From: Shimia sagamensis
GTDB lineage: Bacteria; Pseudomonadota; Alphaproteobacteria; Rhodobacterales; Rhodobacteraceae
Assembly (NCBI RefSeq): GCF_900182745.1
Contig: NZ_FXTY01000005.1
Location: 1-64,000 of the forward strand
DNA length: 64,000 bases
Direction: 5' to 3'
The translations under genes were made by a program, and so were the position numbers. Of this stretch, positions 9,748 to 19,328 are shown piece after piece. Within the stretch, counting starts at the first letter, position 1; every line of letters begins with the position of its first letter. Under the pieces are notes generated by a model. That model made no database searches, was not told the origin of the DNA, and saw nothing but the letters and a program-made list of their open reading frames with translations.

Positions 9748-10562
9748 GTCGAGTCTCCTGATCGGGTCAGCACGCCGGAAAGGGCGAGGTCGTTTAAGGT
9801 CTGAAGAATGGTTTTGAGGTGCGCGCGCAGTGCCTCAGCACGCTTTGGCATGTAGGTCCAGGGCGCCGCTTCGCGCATATAGGTGCGCTGTGCTAGCTCC
9901 ATTTGAATGGCATGCTCGTTACGGCCCGGCTGCCCATAGTGGCGCGTGGTCCAGCCACCTTTGAACCGGCCATTGGACACAGCCTCGAAGCCATCGGCTG
10001 CAAAAGCGACTTCATTCACAGCCGCTTCAATCCTGTCGTCGCAGGTTGCGCCCACGTTGGTGCCAATAGAAAATGCTGGCAGCTGCCCTTCAAAGAGGAA
10101 AGGAATGTCTGATCGGATTGAATGGCAGTCATATAAGATCGCCACACCATGACGGGCTTTCACACGGGCAATCTCTTCCGCCAAGGCCGCATGATAAGGC
10201 GCGTGAAACGCTTCGCGACGGCTTGCAATTTCATCCTCGGAAGGCGCTTGCCCGTCGCGCCAAATCGTTCGCCCGTCAAAATCTGTCAGCGGCACCAGCG
10301 TTGTGGTGTTCTGCCCCGGATAGAGGGAAACGCCAGCGGGATCACGATTGGCGTCAATCACATAGCGGTGGATATTCGATTTCACCACCGTCGCCCCATC
10401 CAACAGCCCGTCGTAGAGCTGCGTGATATGCCAGTCCGTATCCGCCAACTCTTGCCCATTAGCATTGAGCCGCCCAAATATCTCCTCCGGCACAAAGGTA
10501 CCACCATGCGGTTGCCCCAAAATGATGGGGCTGTCGCCACGGATCACATCAACACTGTTCAT
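9744..10562 (-). CDS. hutG: N-formylglutamate deformylase
   Basis: HutG hydrolyses N-formylglutamate to glutamate and formate, the last step of the five-step histidine pathway. The 272-aa protein matches the N-formylglutamate amidohydrolase family: [18 protein letters not shown] near the start, [22 protein letters not shown], and [20 protein letters not shown]. Together with hutF downstream of the divergent promoter it shows that the organism uses the formylglutamate branch rather than direct formiminoglutamase. It overlaps both neighbours by ATGA. Confidence 0.95.
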   Translation of the reverse strand: MNSVDVIRGDSPIILGQPHGGTFVPEEIFGRLNANGQELADTDWHITQLYDGLLDGATVVKSNIHRYVIDANRDPAGVSLYPGQNTTTLVPLTDFDGRTIWRDGQAPSEDEIASRREAFHAPYHAALAEEIARVKARHGVAILYDCHSIRSDIPFLFEGQLPAFSIGTNVGATCDDRIEAAVNEVAFAADGFEAVSNGRFKGGWTTRHYGQPGRNEHAIQMELAQRTYMREAAPWTYMPKRAEALRAHLKTILQTLNDLALSGVLTRSGDST

Positions 10563-12097
10563 GCGCTCAGTTCCGGCAAAGATGCGCCACAGGCCTCAGT
10601 AAGCGCCCCTACAGCAACCAGATTCGCCGCTGCTTCAAGATCTGGCGCCATGTAGCGATCCGCCCCAAGTGTCGCAACATCCTGCCGCAATCGCATCAAC
10701 ACGGACTGTAGTGGATCAGACGTCACCAAAGGCGCTCGGAATTCAACCCCCTGCCCGGCACAGAGCAGCTCTACCCCCAAAATTCGGTTCAAGTTGGTGA
10801 CCATCGGTATCAGCCGACGCGCACCATGCGCCGCCATCGAGACATGGTCTTCTTGATTGGCAGAGGTTGGTGTTGAATCCGTCACACAAGGATTGGCCAA
10901 ATGTTTGTTTTCGCTCATCAACGCAGCCGTTGTGACCTCGGCAATCATCAGGCCGGAATTCAACCCCGGCTCTGGCGTCAGAAAAGGCGGCAAATCATGG
11001 CTCAGGGTTGGGTCCACCATCAGCGCAATACGCCGCTGGGCAATCGCACCAATTTCTGAGACCGCCAAAGCTATCATATCCGCCGCAAACCCCACCGGCT
11101 CTGCGTGAAAGTTGCCGCCGGACACAATCAAACCTGCTTCGGTCAGCACCAGCGGATTGTCGGTGGCCGCGTTTGCCTCAATCTCAAGCGTTGTCGCCGC
11201 TTGTCGGATCACATCCATTGCTGCGCCGGTCACCTGCGGCTGGCATCGAATGCAATACGGATCCTGCACACGACTGTCGTCATCGCGATGGCTTTCCCTG
11301 ATCTCACTGCCTGCGAGGATGGCACGCATCGTTGCTGCCGCCTCAATCTGCCCCCGTTGACCGCGCAATTGATGGACTTCCGGCTGCAGCGGCGCGGTCG
11401 ACCCCATGATCGCGTCAGTCGACATGGCAGAAATCACCAGCGCATTTTGTGCCGACCGCCAGGCCTCAAACAGCCCAGCCAGTGCAAAAGCCGTTGAAAA
11501 CTGCGTGCCGTTGATAAAGGCCAACCCTTCTTTGGGGCCCAGCTGGATTGGCGCCAACCCGGCCTTTGCCAGAGCTTCCGCACCAGGAAGGACTTTCCCC
11601 GCGTATTCCACCTCACCCTCTCCAATCACCACAGCAGTCATGTGCGAGAGTGGTGCCAAATCGCCGGATGCCCCCACCGAGCCCTGCGCCGGAATGACTG
11701 GCGTGACGCCTTTGGCCAGCATGTCTTGCAACAGCTCCACATAGTCCCAGCGCACCCCACTGGCCCCACGCCCAAAACTCAGCAACTTGAGGGTCATCAT
11801 CAATCGCGCCATCCGCCGTGGCACCGCCTCGCCAACACCACAGCAATGGCTCAGGATCAGGTTGCGCTGCAACGTGGCCGTGTCTTCCGGCGCAATCTTC
11901 AGGCTGGCTAATTTGCCAAACCCGGTGTTCACACCATAAACCGCCACATCCCCTGCTGCTGCGGCATCAATGCGCTTCGCTGCACCTTGCACTGCAGGCT
12001 TGCACGTCAGATCCAACCTGACAGCACGCTCATTCCAGTAGACATCCGCCAGTTGTTCCAGCGTCACAACGCCAGGGGTGAGTTCCAACACGCTCAT
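10559..12097 (-). CDS. hutH: histidine ammonia-lyase
   Basis: HutH removes ammonia from L-histidine to give trans-urocanate. The 512-aa protein contains the Ala-Ser-Gly triplet at residues 143-145 in [14 protein letters not shown], which cyclises to the MIO electrophile. Other family parts are [12 protein letters not shown] near residue 54, [11 protein letters not shown], and the tail segment [20 protein letters not shown]. Start and stop overlap hutI and hutG by four bases, so translation is coupled. Confidence 0.98.
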   Translation of the reverse strand: MSVLELTPGVVTLEQLADVYWNERAVRLDLTCKPAVQGAAKRIDAAAAGDVAVYGVNTGFGKLASLKIAPEDTATLQRNLILSHCCGVGEAVPRRMARLMMTLKLLSFGRGASGVRWDYVELLQDMLAKGVTPVIPAQGSVGASGDLAPLSHMTAVVIGEGEVEYAGKVLPGAEALAKAGLAPIQLGPKEGLAFINGTQFSTAFALAGLFEAWRSAQNALVISAMSTDAIMGSTAPLQPEVHQLRGQRGQIEAAATMRAILAGSEIRESHRDDDSRVQDPYCIRCQPQVTGAAMDVIRQAATTLEIEANAATDNPLVLTEAGLIVSGGNFHAEPVGFAADMIALAVSEIGAIAQRRIALMVDPTLSHDLPPFLTPEPGLNSGLMIAEVTTAALMSENKHLANPCVTDSTPTSANQEDHVSMAAHGARRLIPMVTNLNRILGVELLCAGQGVEFRAPLVTSDPLQSVLMRLRQDVATLGADRYMAPDLEAAANLVAVGALTEACGASLPELSA

Positions 12098-13287
12098 GCG
12101 CGACCTCCAAAGATACGTTGATGCAACGGGTTGAACCCGATGCGGTAAGCAAGCTCAGCCGGTTGGCTGACATCCCACACAGCCAAATCGGCCCGTTTGT
12201 TCTCTTCAATTGTGCCGCAATCCGGAGCGCCAAGCGCCAGCGCAGCATTGCGGGTGACCCCGGCCAAAGCTTCCTCAGGCGTCATGCGAAACAGCGTACA
12301 GCCCATGTTCATCGTCAACAAAAGTGAGGTCAGCGGCGACGAGCCAGGGTTTGCATCCGTCGCCAGCGCCATTGGCACGCCATGTTTGCGCAACGCCTCA
12401 ATTGGCGGCACCTGCGTTTCCCGCAACGTGTAAAACGCCCCAGGCAAAATCACTGCCGTCGTACCCGCCAACGCCATCGCCGCCACACCATCCTCATCGA
12501 GATATTCAATGTGGTCCGCGCTCAGCGCGCCATAGCTGGCGGCCAGTTTCGCGCCGCCAAGGTTGGAAAGCTGCTCCGCATGTAACTTGACCGGCAGCCC
12601 CAGTTCGCGCGCCACATCAAACACCCGCGCGATCTGCTCTGGCTGAAACGCAATCCCTTCGCAAAACCCGTCTACCGCGTCCACCAGTCCTTCAGCATGT
12701 GCGGCCCGCAGCGCAGGAATGCAGACCGTATCGATGTAGACGTCGTCCTGTCCGGCAAACTCGGGTGGCACCGCATGCGCACCCAGAAACGTTGTTGTTA
12801 CTCGGATCGGTCGCACGGTCTCGATGCGACGTGCCACGCGCAACATCTTGAGCTCAGTTTCCAAGTCCAACCCGTAACCGGATTTCACCTCTATCAGCGT
12901 TGTCCCTTCGGCAATCAACGCATCAACCTTTGCCAAGGCATCCGCCAGCAATGTGTCCTCAGAAGCTTCACGCGTGGCTTTCACTGTTGAGACAATCCCG
13001 CCCCCTGCTCGCGCGATCTCTTCGTAGTTTGCTCCCTGAAGCCGCATTTCAAACTCACGGGCCCGATTGCCCCCCGCCACAATATGGGTGTGGCAGTCGA
13101 TCAAAGCCGGCGTCACCAGCCGACCACCCAAATCCTTCGAATGAAATCCGGAGTAGGCAGAGGGCAGATCGGCCTGCGCTCCCGCCCAAACAATGCGTTC
13201 CCCCTCAATTGCAATCGCACCCTCAGCGATCAGCCCATAGGCGTTACCCCCGGTCATGGTGGCCAAAGTGGCGTTTGTTAGGAGCAT
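12094..13287 (-). CDS. hutI: imidazolonepropionase
   Basis: HutI opens the imidazolone ring to give N-formimidoyl-L-glutamate. The 397-aa amidohydrolase shows the metal-binding pair in [10 protein letters not shown], a histidine in KLHAEQLS, and the aspartate in [22 protein letters not shown] and the segment [15 protein letters not shown] are typical of the family. It is the first gene of the minus-strand operon; the start at 13287 faces hutF across a 76-bp gap holding a palindrome. Confidence 0.97.
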   Translation of the reverse strand: MLLTNATLATMTGGNAYGLIAEGAIAIEGERIVWAGAQADLPSAYSGFHSKDLGGRLVTPALIDCHTHIVAGGNRAREFEMRLQGANYEEIARAGGGIVSTVKATREASEDTLLADALAKVDALIAEGTTLIEVKSGYGLDLETELKMLRVARRIETVRPIRVTTTFLGAHAVPPEFAGQDDVYIDTVCIPALRAAHAEGLVDAVDGFCEGIAFQPEQIARVFDVARELGLPVKLHAEQLSNLGGAKLAASYGALSADHIEYLDEDGVAAMALAGTTAVILPGAFYTLRETQVPPIEALRKHGVPMALATDANPGSSPLTSLLLTMNMGCTLFRMTPEEALAGVTRNAALALGAPDCGTIEENKRADLAVWDVSQPAELAYRIGFNPLHQRIFGGRA

Positions 13288-13322
13288 GTCGACGAATCCC
13301 TTGCCGAGTCAGATTAATTTGC

Positions 13323-13340
13323 ATTATGTCTGCACATAAT
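13323..13340. promoter_or_regulatory. candidate HutC operator in the hutI/hutF gap
   Basis: The 18-bp palindrome ATTATGT-CTGC-ACATAAT has 7-bp perfect arms and sits in the middle of the divergent hutI-hutF gap. GntR/HutC-type repressors bind short AT-rich dyads of this kind, and a related half-matching site lies upstream of hutC. It is the best candidate for substrate-induced control of both transcripts. Confidence 0.65.
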
Positions 13341-13363
13341 ATTCAGTCAAGCAAGGAACCGTC

Positions 13364-14728
13364 ATGAGCATCATTTGGGCAGAGCAGGCACTGACCTCCA
13401 ATGGATGGGCGAAAGATGTCCGGTTGGACATTGGCGCTGACGGTCGCATTGCCCAACTCACGACAGGACAAATACCTGAGGGTCATAGAGTTGGCGCCCT
13501 ACTGCCTGCGCCCGCCAACAGCCACAGCCACGCCTTTCAACGGGCCATGGCAGGCCTCACAGAACGGCGTGGAGAAAACAAGACCGACAGCTTCTGGACC
13601 TGGCGACAGCTCATGTTTCGCTTTCTTGACGCCCTCATCCCGGAGCAAGTGCAGGCGATCGCCGCACTGGTGCAGATGGAAATGCTTGAGGCCGGATTTG
13701 CTACCAATGTGGAGTTCCACTACTTGCACCACCAACCCGGCGGCATTCCTTATGATCACCTTGGTGAAATGGCAGAGCGCATTGTCGCTGCCGCCCAAAC
13801 CTCTGGAATTGGTTTGACGCTCCTGCCGGTTCATTATCAATTTGGCGGCTGCGACCAACGCCCCTTAGCGCCTGGTCAAGTGCGGTTTGGCAATGACCCA
13901 GACCGCTTTGCGCAACTGATTGAGGCGTCCCGCGCCGCACTCACCGCCCTGCCGGATGATGCCAACTTGGGTGTTGCCCCCCATTCCTTGCGGGCCGTCG
14001 GGCAAAGCGCCCTGCGCAGAGCTGCGGAACTGGTGCCAGAAGGCCCCGTGCATCTGCATCTTGCAGAGCAAATCCCTGAGGTGAAGGAGGTACAAACCAG
14101 CTGGCACGCACGCCCTGTGGAATGGGCACTGGACAACCTGCCAATTGACGACCGTTGGTGCCTGATCCACCTGACACAAATGTTGCCATTTGAGACGGAC
14201 GCGCTGGCCAAAACCGGTGCGGTGGCCGGGCTGTGTCCACTCACCGAAGCCTCGCTGGGCGACGGCATTTTTCGTGCCGTGCGCTGGATGGACGCCGGCG
14301 GTCGCATCTCCATTGGGTCAGACAGCAACATTCGGATTTCCCTGGCCGAAGAACTGCGCCAGCTCGACACCAGCCAGCGCTTACGCGACCACACCCGCGC
14401 AGCCCTTGCCAGAAGTGAACATTCAACCGGGCGTCGCCTGATTGACGCCATCTCTGCGGGCGGGGCGCAGGCCGCCAGAAGAGGGTCCGGCAAGCTGGAG
14501 GTTGGCGCATGGGCCGATCTTCTTGCGTTGGACAAAGACCACCTCGACCTCACTGGCTTACAAGGCGACACCCTGCTCGACAGCTTTGTCTTTACCGGCG
14601 ACAATCGGATGGTCACGGATGTTTGGGCCGCCGGACGCCATATGGTTCAGAACGGCCGCCACATCCACCGCAACAAGATCACCGCCGCCTATCGCAAAGC
14701 GGTCAAACCGCTGCGCGACGGACTCTGA
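13364..14728 (+). CDS. hutF: formimidoylglutamate deiminase
   Basis: HutF deiminates N-formimidoylglutamate to N-formylglutamate, the substrate of HutG. The 454-aa amidohydrolase has the metal-binding histidines in PANSHSHAFQRAMAGL, the TerQRGE-like loop RRGENKTDSFWTWRQLMF, LHLAEQIPEV, and the aspartate in ISIGSDSNIRISL. An AAGGA ribosome site lies 6 nt before the ATG at 13364. It is divergent from hutIHGU and ends two bases before the hutC stop, with which it converges. Confidence 0.95.
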   Translation: MSIIWAEQALTSNGWAKDVRLDIGADGRIAQLTTGQIPEGHRVGALLPAPANSHSHAFQRAMAGLTERRGENKTDSFWTWRQLMFRFLDALIPEQVQAIAALVQMEMLEAGFATNVEFHYLHHQPGGIPYDHLGEMAERIVAAAQTSGIGLTLLPVHYQFGGCDQRPLAPGQVRFGNDPDRFAQLIEASRAALTALPDDANLGVAPHSLRAVGQSALRRAAELVPEGPVHLHLAEQIPEVKEVQTSWHARPVEWALDNLPIDDRWCLIHLTQMLPFETDALAKTGAVAGLCPLTEASLGDGIFRAVRWMDAGGRISIGSDSNIRISLAEELRQLDTSQRLRDHTRAALARSEHSTGRRLIDAISAGGAQAARRGSGKLEVGAWADLLALDKDHLDLTGLQGDTLLDSFVFTGDNRMVTDVWAAGRHMVQNGRHIHRNKITAAYRKAVKPLRDGL

Positions 14729-14730
14729 CC

Positions 14731-15420
14731 TCAATACCGCGTTGTCATGCGATACCCACGGTGAAACACCAATTTCACATAAGTGATCGCGCGGGTTTCA
14801 AACCAGGTTGACCGCTCCGCCAAAAACAGCGGATCGCCGTGAGCACAGCCTAGGTGTTTGGCAACATCCGGTTCTGCGGTGAGCGCGGAGAAACTGATCT
14901 CCGCATCGGAATACGGCACCTCGGCAATCAGCCACTCGTTTGGTCCAACCGCGCCAAAATCCGCGTCCGACGCCTGAGGAAGCGCCGCCAAATTGATCCA
15001 ACGATCTTCATACTGATAAGGGCTGCTATCGCCGTAGTGCATACAGGTCAGATGCAACACCTGTTTACCTTGCTCCAGTCCAAGCCGCGCCCGCAGCCAA
15101 TCCGGCGTGTCGATAATTTCATGATTGACCAGCGCATAGCGATACATGGCGCCGCGGGCCTCAATCTCCTTGCGCACAATGGGAATGTTAAACCGGGCCT
15201 GTCGCACCGGTGACGACAACACGCGCGTGCCAGCTTTGCGTTTGCGCTCAACCAACCCCTCATCCGCCAACTCGCGCATGGCCCGATTGACCGTGGCGCG
15301 CGCGCATTGGAACTGCTGGGCCAAATCCACCTCATTAGGTAACAGATCCCCTGCCCCCCAAACGCCTTGCACAATCCGGCGCCGAATTTCTTCTTTCACA
15401 TCCCGAAAGGCGGTTTTCAT
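14731..15420 (-). CDS. hutC: GntR-family histidine utilisation repressor
   Basis: This 229-aa regulator has an N-terminal winged helix of the GntR type (VDLAQQFQCARATVNRAMRE, then LADEGLVERKRKAGTRVL) and a C-terminal UTRA ligand domain of about 140 residues (RYALVNHEIIDTPDWLRARL, LTCMHYGDSSPYQYEDRWIN). HutC proteins sense urocanate and repress hut genes; the position at the end of the hut cluster supports this. Candidate operators are the palindrome at 13323-13340 and a similar element 30-55 nt upstream of its own start, which suggests autoregulation. The tail of the gene converges on hutF. Confidence 0.93.
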   Translation of the reverse strand: MKTAFRDVKEEIRRRIVQGVWGAGDLLPNEVDLAQQFQCARATVNRAMRELADEGLVERKRKAGTRVLSSPVRQARFNIPIVRKEIEARGAMYRYALVNHEIIDTPDWLRARLGLEQGKQVLHLTCMHYGDSSPYQYEDRWINLAALPQASDADFGAVGPNEWLIAEVPYSDAEISFSALTAEPDVAKHLGCAHGDPLFLAERSTWFETRAITYVKLVFHRGYRMTTRY

Positions 15421-15450
15421 CAGCTCGCATCCTCTTTGCGTCGGACACTC

Positions 15451-15474
15451 ACTTTAGTGCGTACATAACAAAGT
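15451..15474. promoter_or_regulatory. candidate HutC operator upstream of hutC
   Basis: An imperfect dyad with ACTTT/AAAGT outer arms contains TTATGTACGCACTAA on the minus strand. This resembles TTATGTCTGCACATAA from the hutI/hutF gap. It lies about 30 nt upstream of the hutC start codon, as expected for autorepression. Confidence 0.45.
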
Positions 15475-15579
15475 TAAACTGATTTTATTGGAGACGCATG
15501 GGTGAAGAACAAAAAGCCCCAACCCCATTATTGAGATCGGAACTTTTGAGTTTGAAGACGACAAAGGCCAAAGTGTGGA

Positions 15580-16776
15580 CTAGGTCACTTTTGCGCGCAC
15601 CTGAAAGCGCTCTTCTTTCCATGTTTCGTTGGTCAGAATATCAGCAAGAGTATCGACTGCCTTCATGATGTCCTCCTCATTGATGAACAGCGGTGTGATG
15701 CCAAACCGCATGACGTTTGGCGCGCGGAAATCTCCAATCACATTGTTCGCAATCAGTGCCTGCATACAGGCGTAACCGTGCTCAAACGTGAAAGGCACAT
15801 GACTGCCGCGTTTCATAGGGTCGCGCGGACCAACAAAGGTCACCCCCGGGCACCGAGCCTCTACTTCTTGGATGAACAACTCGCTGAGTTCAATCGACCG
15901 CTGATGCAGATCGTTCATGTCAACATCTTCCCAGACGTCCAAAGCCGCACTCAAGAGTGAAAACGCGGCAATCGACGGTGTGCCAATGCGCATCCTGTCG
16001 ATCTTTCCAGGCATTGGGCGGTAGTCAGTGTCAAACGCAAAGGGGCTTTCATGCCCATACCAACCGGAGAGGTAAGGCTCCACGCTGTCCAACAACCGAG
16101 GTGCAACGTAGATAAACGCGGGCGCACCAGGGCCACCGTTGACATATTTGTATGTGCAGCCGATTGCAAAATCCACATCCGTTGCTGTCACATCCACCGG
16201 GATTGCCCCACAGGAGTGGGCCAGATCCCAGACAACAACCGCGCCAACAGCATGAGCTTTTTGGATCAGGGCTGACATGTCGTGCTTGCGGCCCGTGCGG
16301 TAATCAACTTCCGTGACCATAACCACCGCAACCTCGTCGGTGATGTTGTCAATCACGTCTTCAGGGTCTGGGATGCGCAACTCATAGCCCGCGTCTTTGA
16401 GCTTTATCAGACCCTCAGCAATGTAAAGGTCCGTCGGAAAATTGCCGTTGTCTGAGAGGATCACCTTGCGGTCAGGCACCAGCGCCAACCCAGCAGAGAC
16501 TGCCTGAAAAACTTTGATCGACAGCGTGTCGCTGACAACCGTGGTGCCTTCAGGAGCCCCGATCAACCGACCAACACGATCGCCAAGTGTATTGGTCTGC
16601 ATCCACCAGCCTTTGGTGTTCCAGCCTTTGATAAGCTCGGTTTTCCATTCGTCGTGAAGGAATGCGTTGATGGCGTCGGGAGCTGCTTTGGGCATTGGTC
16701 CAAGCGAGTTACCGTTAAGGTAGATCATGCCCTCTGGAATATCGAACATGGCCCGGGTTTTGTTGAAATCAGTCAT
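15580..16776 (-). CDS. kynU: kynureninase
   Basis: KynU is a PLP enzyme that cleaves kynurenine or 3-hydroxykynurenine to anthranilate or 3-hydroxyanthranilate plus alanine. The 398-aa protein has the family N-terminus (MIYLNGNSLGPMPKAA), LSDNGNFPTDLYIAEGL, VVWDLAHSCGAIPVD, the PLP lysine in GCTYKYVNGGPGAPAF, and GWYGHESPFAFDTDY. I start at the ATG at 16776 (MTDFNKTRAM), which has AGGTG upstream, not at an in-frame GTG nine bases earlier. It lies 42 bp after the aldehyde dehydrogenase gene and shares its transcript. Tryptophan dioxygenase, kynurenine formamidase and kynurenine monooxygenase genes are not in the window. Confidence 0.95.
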   Translation of the reverse strand: MTDFNKTRAMFDIPEGMIYLNGNSLGPMPKAAPDAINAFLHDEWKTELIKGWNTKGWWMQTNTLGDRVGRLIGAPEGTTVVSDTLSIKVFQAVSAGLALVPDRKVILSDNGNFPTDLYIAEGLIKLKDAGYELRIPDPEDVIDNITDEVAVVMVTEVDYRTGRKHDMSALIQKAHAVGAVVVWDLAHSCGAIPVDVTATDVDFAIGCTYKYVNGGPGAPAFIYVAPRLLDSVEPYLSGWYGHESPFAFDTDYRPMPGKIDRMRIGTPSIAAFSLLSAALDVWEDVDMNDLHQRSIELSELFIQEVEARCPGVTFVGPRDPMKRGSHVPFTFEHGYACMQALIANNVIGDFRAPNVMRFGITPLFINEEDIMKAVDTLADILTNETWKEERFQVRAKVT

Positions 16777-16818
16777 TTTATGCACCTAGTGGCAGATGGG
16801 TTTTGTTTGCAGCCTGGA

Positions 16819-18255
16819 TCAGGCGATTTGGGCGGAATGCCAAACATTCTTGGTTGTCAGGTAGTTGTCCAATCCTTCTGCCCCACCTTCGCGGCCGTAG
16901 CCACTGGATTTTATGCCGCCGAAGGGGGTTTCGGGCAAGGATGCTTCAAGCGTGTTGATCGACAGGTTGCCAACCTGAACGTCGTCAATCATACGATCGA
17001 TGTAATCCGCGCGATTGGTGAACCCATACCCGGCCAGCCCGTAAGGCACGGCGTTTGCCGCCGAGATAGCGGCATCAAGATTGGCAACAGGGTTTAGCAC
17101 CGCGATGGGACCAAAAGGTTCTTCTTGCATGATCGCGGCCTCAGGCGGCACATTTGTCAGAACCGTGGGTTGGAAGAAATACCCAACATCGCCATGACGC
17201 GCTCCGCCTGTGCGCAAGATTGCGCCTTTGCTGACGGCGTCTTCGACAAGGGCGGTCAGAACAGGGATGCGCCGTTCATTGGCGGTTGGACCCATTTCAA
17301 CACCCTCGTTGATACCGTTGCCCACAACTGTCTGAGACGCGCGTTTCACAAACGTCTCAACAAACCGATCAAAAATAACCTCGTGAACAAAGAAGCGCGT
17401 CGGCGAAGTGCAGACCTGCCCCGCGTTCCGCATTTTACGAATGGCACCGCTCAGGGCCGCTTTGTCGACATCGGTGTCTTCGCACACAATAACTGGCGCA
17501 TGCCCACCAAGTTCCATCAACGCCCGCGTGTCATGTCGAGCAGCAAGTGCCGTAAGATGCCGCCCCACCACTGTGGACCCTGTGAGCGCAACAAGTCCTA
17601 CAGAGGGTTGAGGGATCAGGAATTCAGAAATTTCAGAAGGCACACCAAACACAAGGTTTAGAACACCAGCTGGCAATCCGGCATCCTCAAAAGCACGCAC
17701 AATATGGATGGCCCCCGCAGGGGTCTCTTCTGCCGCTTTCAGAACAATGGAACACCCGGAGGCCAGCGCCCCAGCAATCTTGCGCGCGGGTTGGCTCATC
17801 GGGAAATTCCAAGGGGAAAAGGCGGCCACCACACCAACCGGGTGATGATGCACCGACAGCTTGGATCCCCTGGCGGCAGGGATCACCCGTCCGTACGTCC
17901 GCATCGCCTCGCCGGCGTCCCACTCAAAAAACTCAGCACCTCGAATGACTTCGAGACGGGCTTGCGCCAAAGGTTTGCCGTGTTCGGCGGTGATCGCCTG
18001 CGCTATCTCTTCTTGGCGATCCCGCATGAGTCCTGCGGCCCGCAAAATTGTGTCTGCGCGTTCTCGTGGGGCGGTTCCGCTCCAGATCTGCAACCCTGCT
18101 TCAGCGGCATCAATCGCATCCTGCAGGTCGGACAAACTGGCGCAAGGCAGGCGGCCAAGCTCCTCTTCGGTTGCCGGGTTGACGACCGGCATATCCCTTT
18201 TGGCTTTCCGCCATTTGCCGCCAATGAATAGTCCTAACTCTGGATAGGTCGCCAT
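16819..18255 (-). CDS. NAD(P)-dependent aldehyde dehydrogenase
   Basis: This 478-aa protein is a classic aldehyde dehydrogenase of the succinate-semialdehyde type. It shows FSPWNFPMSQPARKIAGALA, the glycine motif LTGSTVVGRHLTA, the general-base glutamate in MELGGHAPVIV, the catalytic cysteine in NAGQVCTSPTRF, and PFGPIAVLNPV near the end. In this setting it may oxidise a muconate-type semialdehyde derived from 3-hydroxyanthranilate, but sequence alone cannot fix the substrate. The ATG at 18255 has GAGAGG upstream; an 18-codon longer frame is less likely. A LysR-type box lies 83 nt upstream. Confidence 0.9.
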   Translation of the reverse strand: MATYPELGLFIGGKWRKAKRDMPVVNPATEEELGRLPCASLSDLQDAIDAAEAGLQIWSGTAPRERADTILRAAGLMRDRQEEIAQAITAEHGKPLAQARLEVIRGAEFFEWDAGEAMRTYGRVIPAARGSKLSVHHHPVGVVAAFSPWNFPMSQPARKIAGALASGCSIVLKAAEETPAGAIHIVRAFEDAGLPAGVLNLVFGVPSEISEFLIPQPSVGLVALTGSTVVGRHLTALAARHDTRALMELGGHAPVIVCEDTDVDKAALSGAIRKMRNAGQVCTSPTRFFVHEVIFDRFVETFVKRASQTVVGNGINEGVEMGPTANERRIPVLTALVEDAVSKGAILRTGGARHGDVGYFFQPTVLTNVPPEAAIMQEEPFGPIAVLNPVANLDAAISAANAVPYGLAGYGFTNRADYIDRMIDDVQVGNLSINTLEASLPETPFGGIKSSGYGREGGAEGLDNYLTTKNVWHSAQIA

Positions 18256-18337
18256 GCGGGCCTCTCGAATATCGGTTGCTTTGCGGCAGTGTCTCACCCG
18301 CACCGGCATCAGCTCAACCGCATTGAGGTGATGTGGA

Positions 18338-18354
18338 TATCAGCTTTATTGATA
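18338..18354. promoter_or_regulatory. LysR-type box upstream of aldehyde dehydrogenase/kynU
   Basis: TATCAGCTTTATTGATA fits TAT-N11-ATA and the classic ATC-N9-GAT of LysR regulators. It lies within a longer dyad, GATATCA-N7-TGATATC (18336-18356). It is 83 nt upstream of the aldehyde dehydrogenase start. Two related 17-mers occur in the other promoters of the cluster. Confidence 0.6.
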
Positions 18355-18375
18355 TCACATACTCTAAGGCGTGCC

Positions 18376-19320
18376 TCACTCTACGCGGACAACCCTCTTT
18401 AGGATCGACAGGAAAGCCGCACTTGCCGGAGACAGCGCATTGCTGTTGCGATACGAAACCCCAACAGACCCCGCACCAAACGGCGGCCGCCAATCCAACT
18501 TGCACAGTATCCCTTGCTGAATATCCAAGGCCGCGACATGAGAAGGCATAAGGCACACAAAATCGCGGGACTGCAAAAGCGCCCGATTTGCCAGATAGGA
18601 CACGGATTCAATGCAGGTTTCTGGCTGATAGGGACCGTTCTGGACAAAGAAGCGGTCGATCTGGCGGCGCAGTGTGGTTTCAATCGGTGGCAGTATCCAC
18701 GGGAAGTGCGTGAGATCGGAAAACTGCAGATTTTTCGAATTGGAAAGTGGATGTTGCGGCCCCACCACGGCTCGTATTTGCTCGTCATAGAGCTTTTCCT
18801 GGACCGTTTCCGCACGATGCCGATGGCCCGGCAGGCGCCCAACCACCAGATCAATTTCGCCTGCAGACAAAGCAGGCATCAAAATGTCGTTTGTTCCTTC
18901 CACAATCTTCACCGCGACATTGGGGCGCTCTTCCAATAAAAGCTCCACGGCATTTGGCAACAACTCGGGAGACGCCGCGAGAAGCGTTCCTATGACGACA
19001 CGCCCTGAATTGCCTTCGTTCAGATCATCCAGCTCTTGGGCCGCGTTTGACACTTGCGCAAAAATCAACTTGCCGTGGCGGATCAGAACCTCACCAAACA
19101 AGGTTGGCACAACCCCGCGATTGGTGCGCTCAAACAGCTTGACCTCAAAATCCACTTCCAGGTCTTGGATCATTTTGCTGGCCGCTGGCTGGGAAATACC
19201 AAGCCCGCGCGCCGCATTCTGGATGCTTCCCTGTTCGCTCACGGCGATCAACAAACGGAGCTGACGCAGCTTGAGCCGGGTGAGGGCCCGATCAAGTATG
19301 CGCGTATGTTTCGCAGCCAT
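18376..19320 (-). CDS. LysR family regulator of the kynurenine-type cluster
   Basis: This 314-aa LysR-type regulator has an N-terminal winged helix (LKLRQLRLLIAVSEQGSIQN, then LGISQPAASKMIQDLE and LFERTNRGVVPT) and a periplasmic-binding-like effector domain. It resembles the GbpR/PcaQ branch, with MPALSAGEIDLVVGRLPG in the effector part. It is 8 bp downstream of the aspartate-dehydrogenase-like gene and upstream of the aldehyde dehydrogenase. Three boxes with the same TAT-N11-ATA plan in the cluster are its likely targets. Confidence 0.92.
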   Translation of the reverse strand: MAAKHTRILDRALTRLKLRQLRLLIAVSEQGSIQNAARGLGISQPAASKMIQDLEVDFEVKLFERTNRGVVPTLFGEVLIRHGKLIFAQVSNAAQELDDLNEGNSGRVVIGTLLAASPELLPNAVELLLEERPNVAVKIVEGTNDILMPALSAGEIDLVVGRLPGHRHRAETVQEKLYDEQIRAVVGPQHPLSNSKNLQFSDLTHFPWILPPIETTLRRQIDRFFVQNGPYQPETCIESVSYLANRALLQSRDFVCLMPSHVAALDIQQGILCKLDWRPPFGAGSVGVSYRNSNALSPASAAFLSILKRVVRVE

Positions 19321-19328
19321 GGTTTTCC

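Noticed and set aside
15498..15665. Small plus-strand frame after a GGAG in the hutC/kynU gap
   Set aside because: It overlaps the 3' end of kynU antisense and has no recognisable content; composition does not support a gene.
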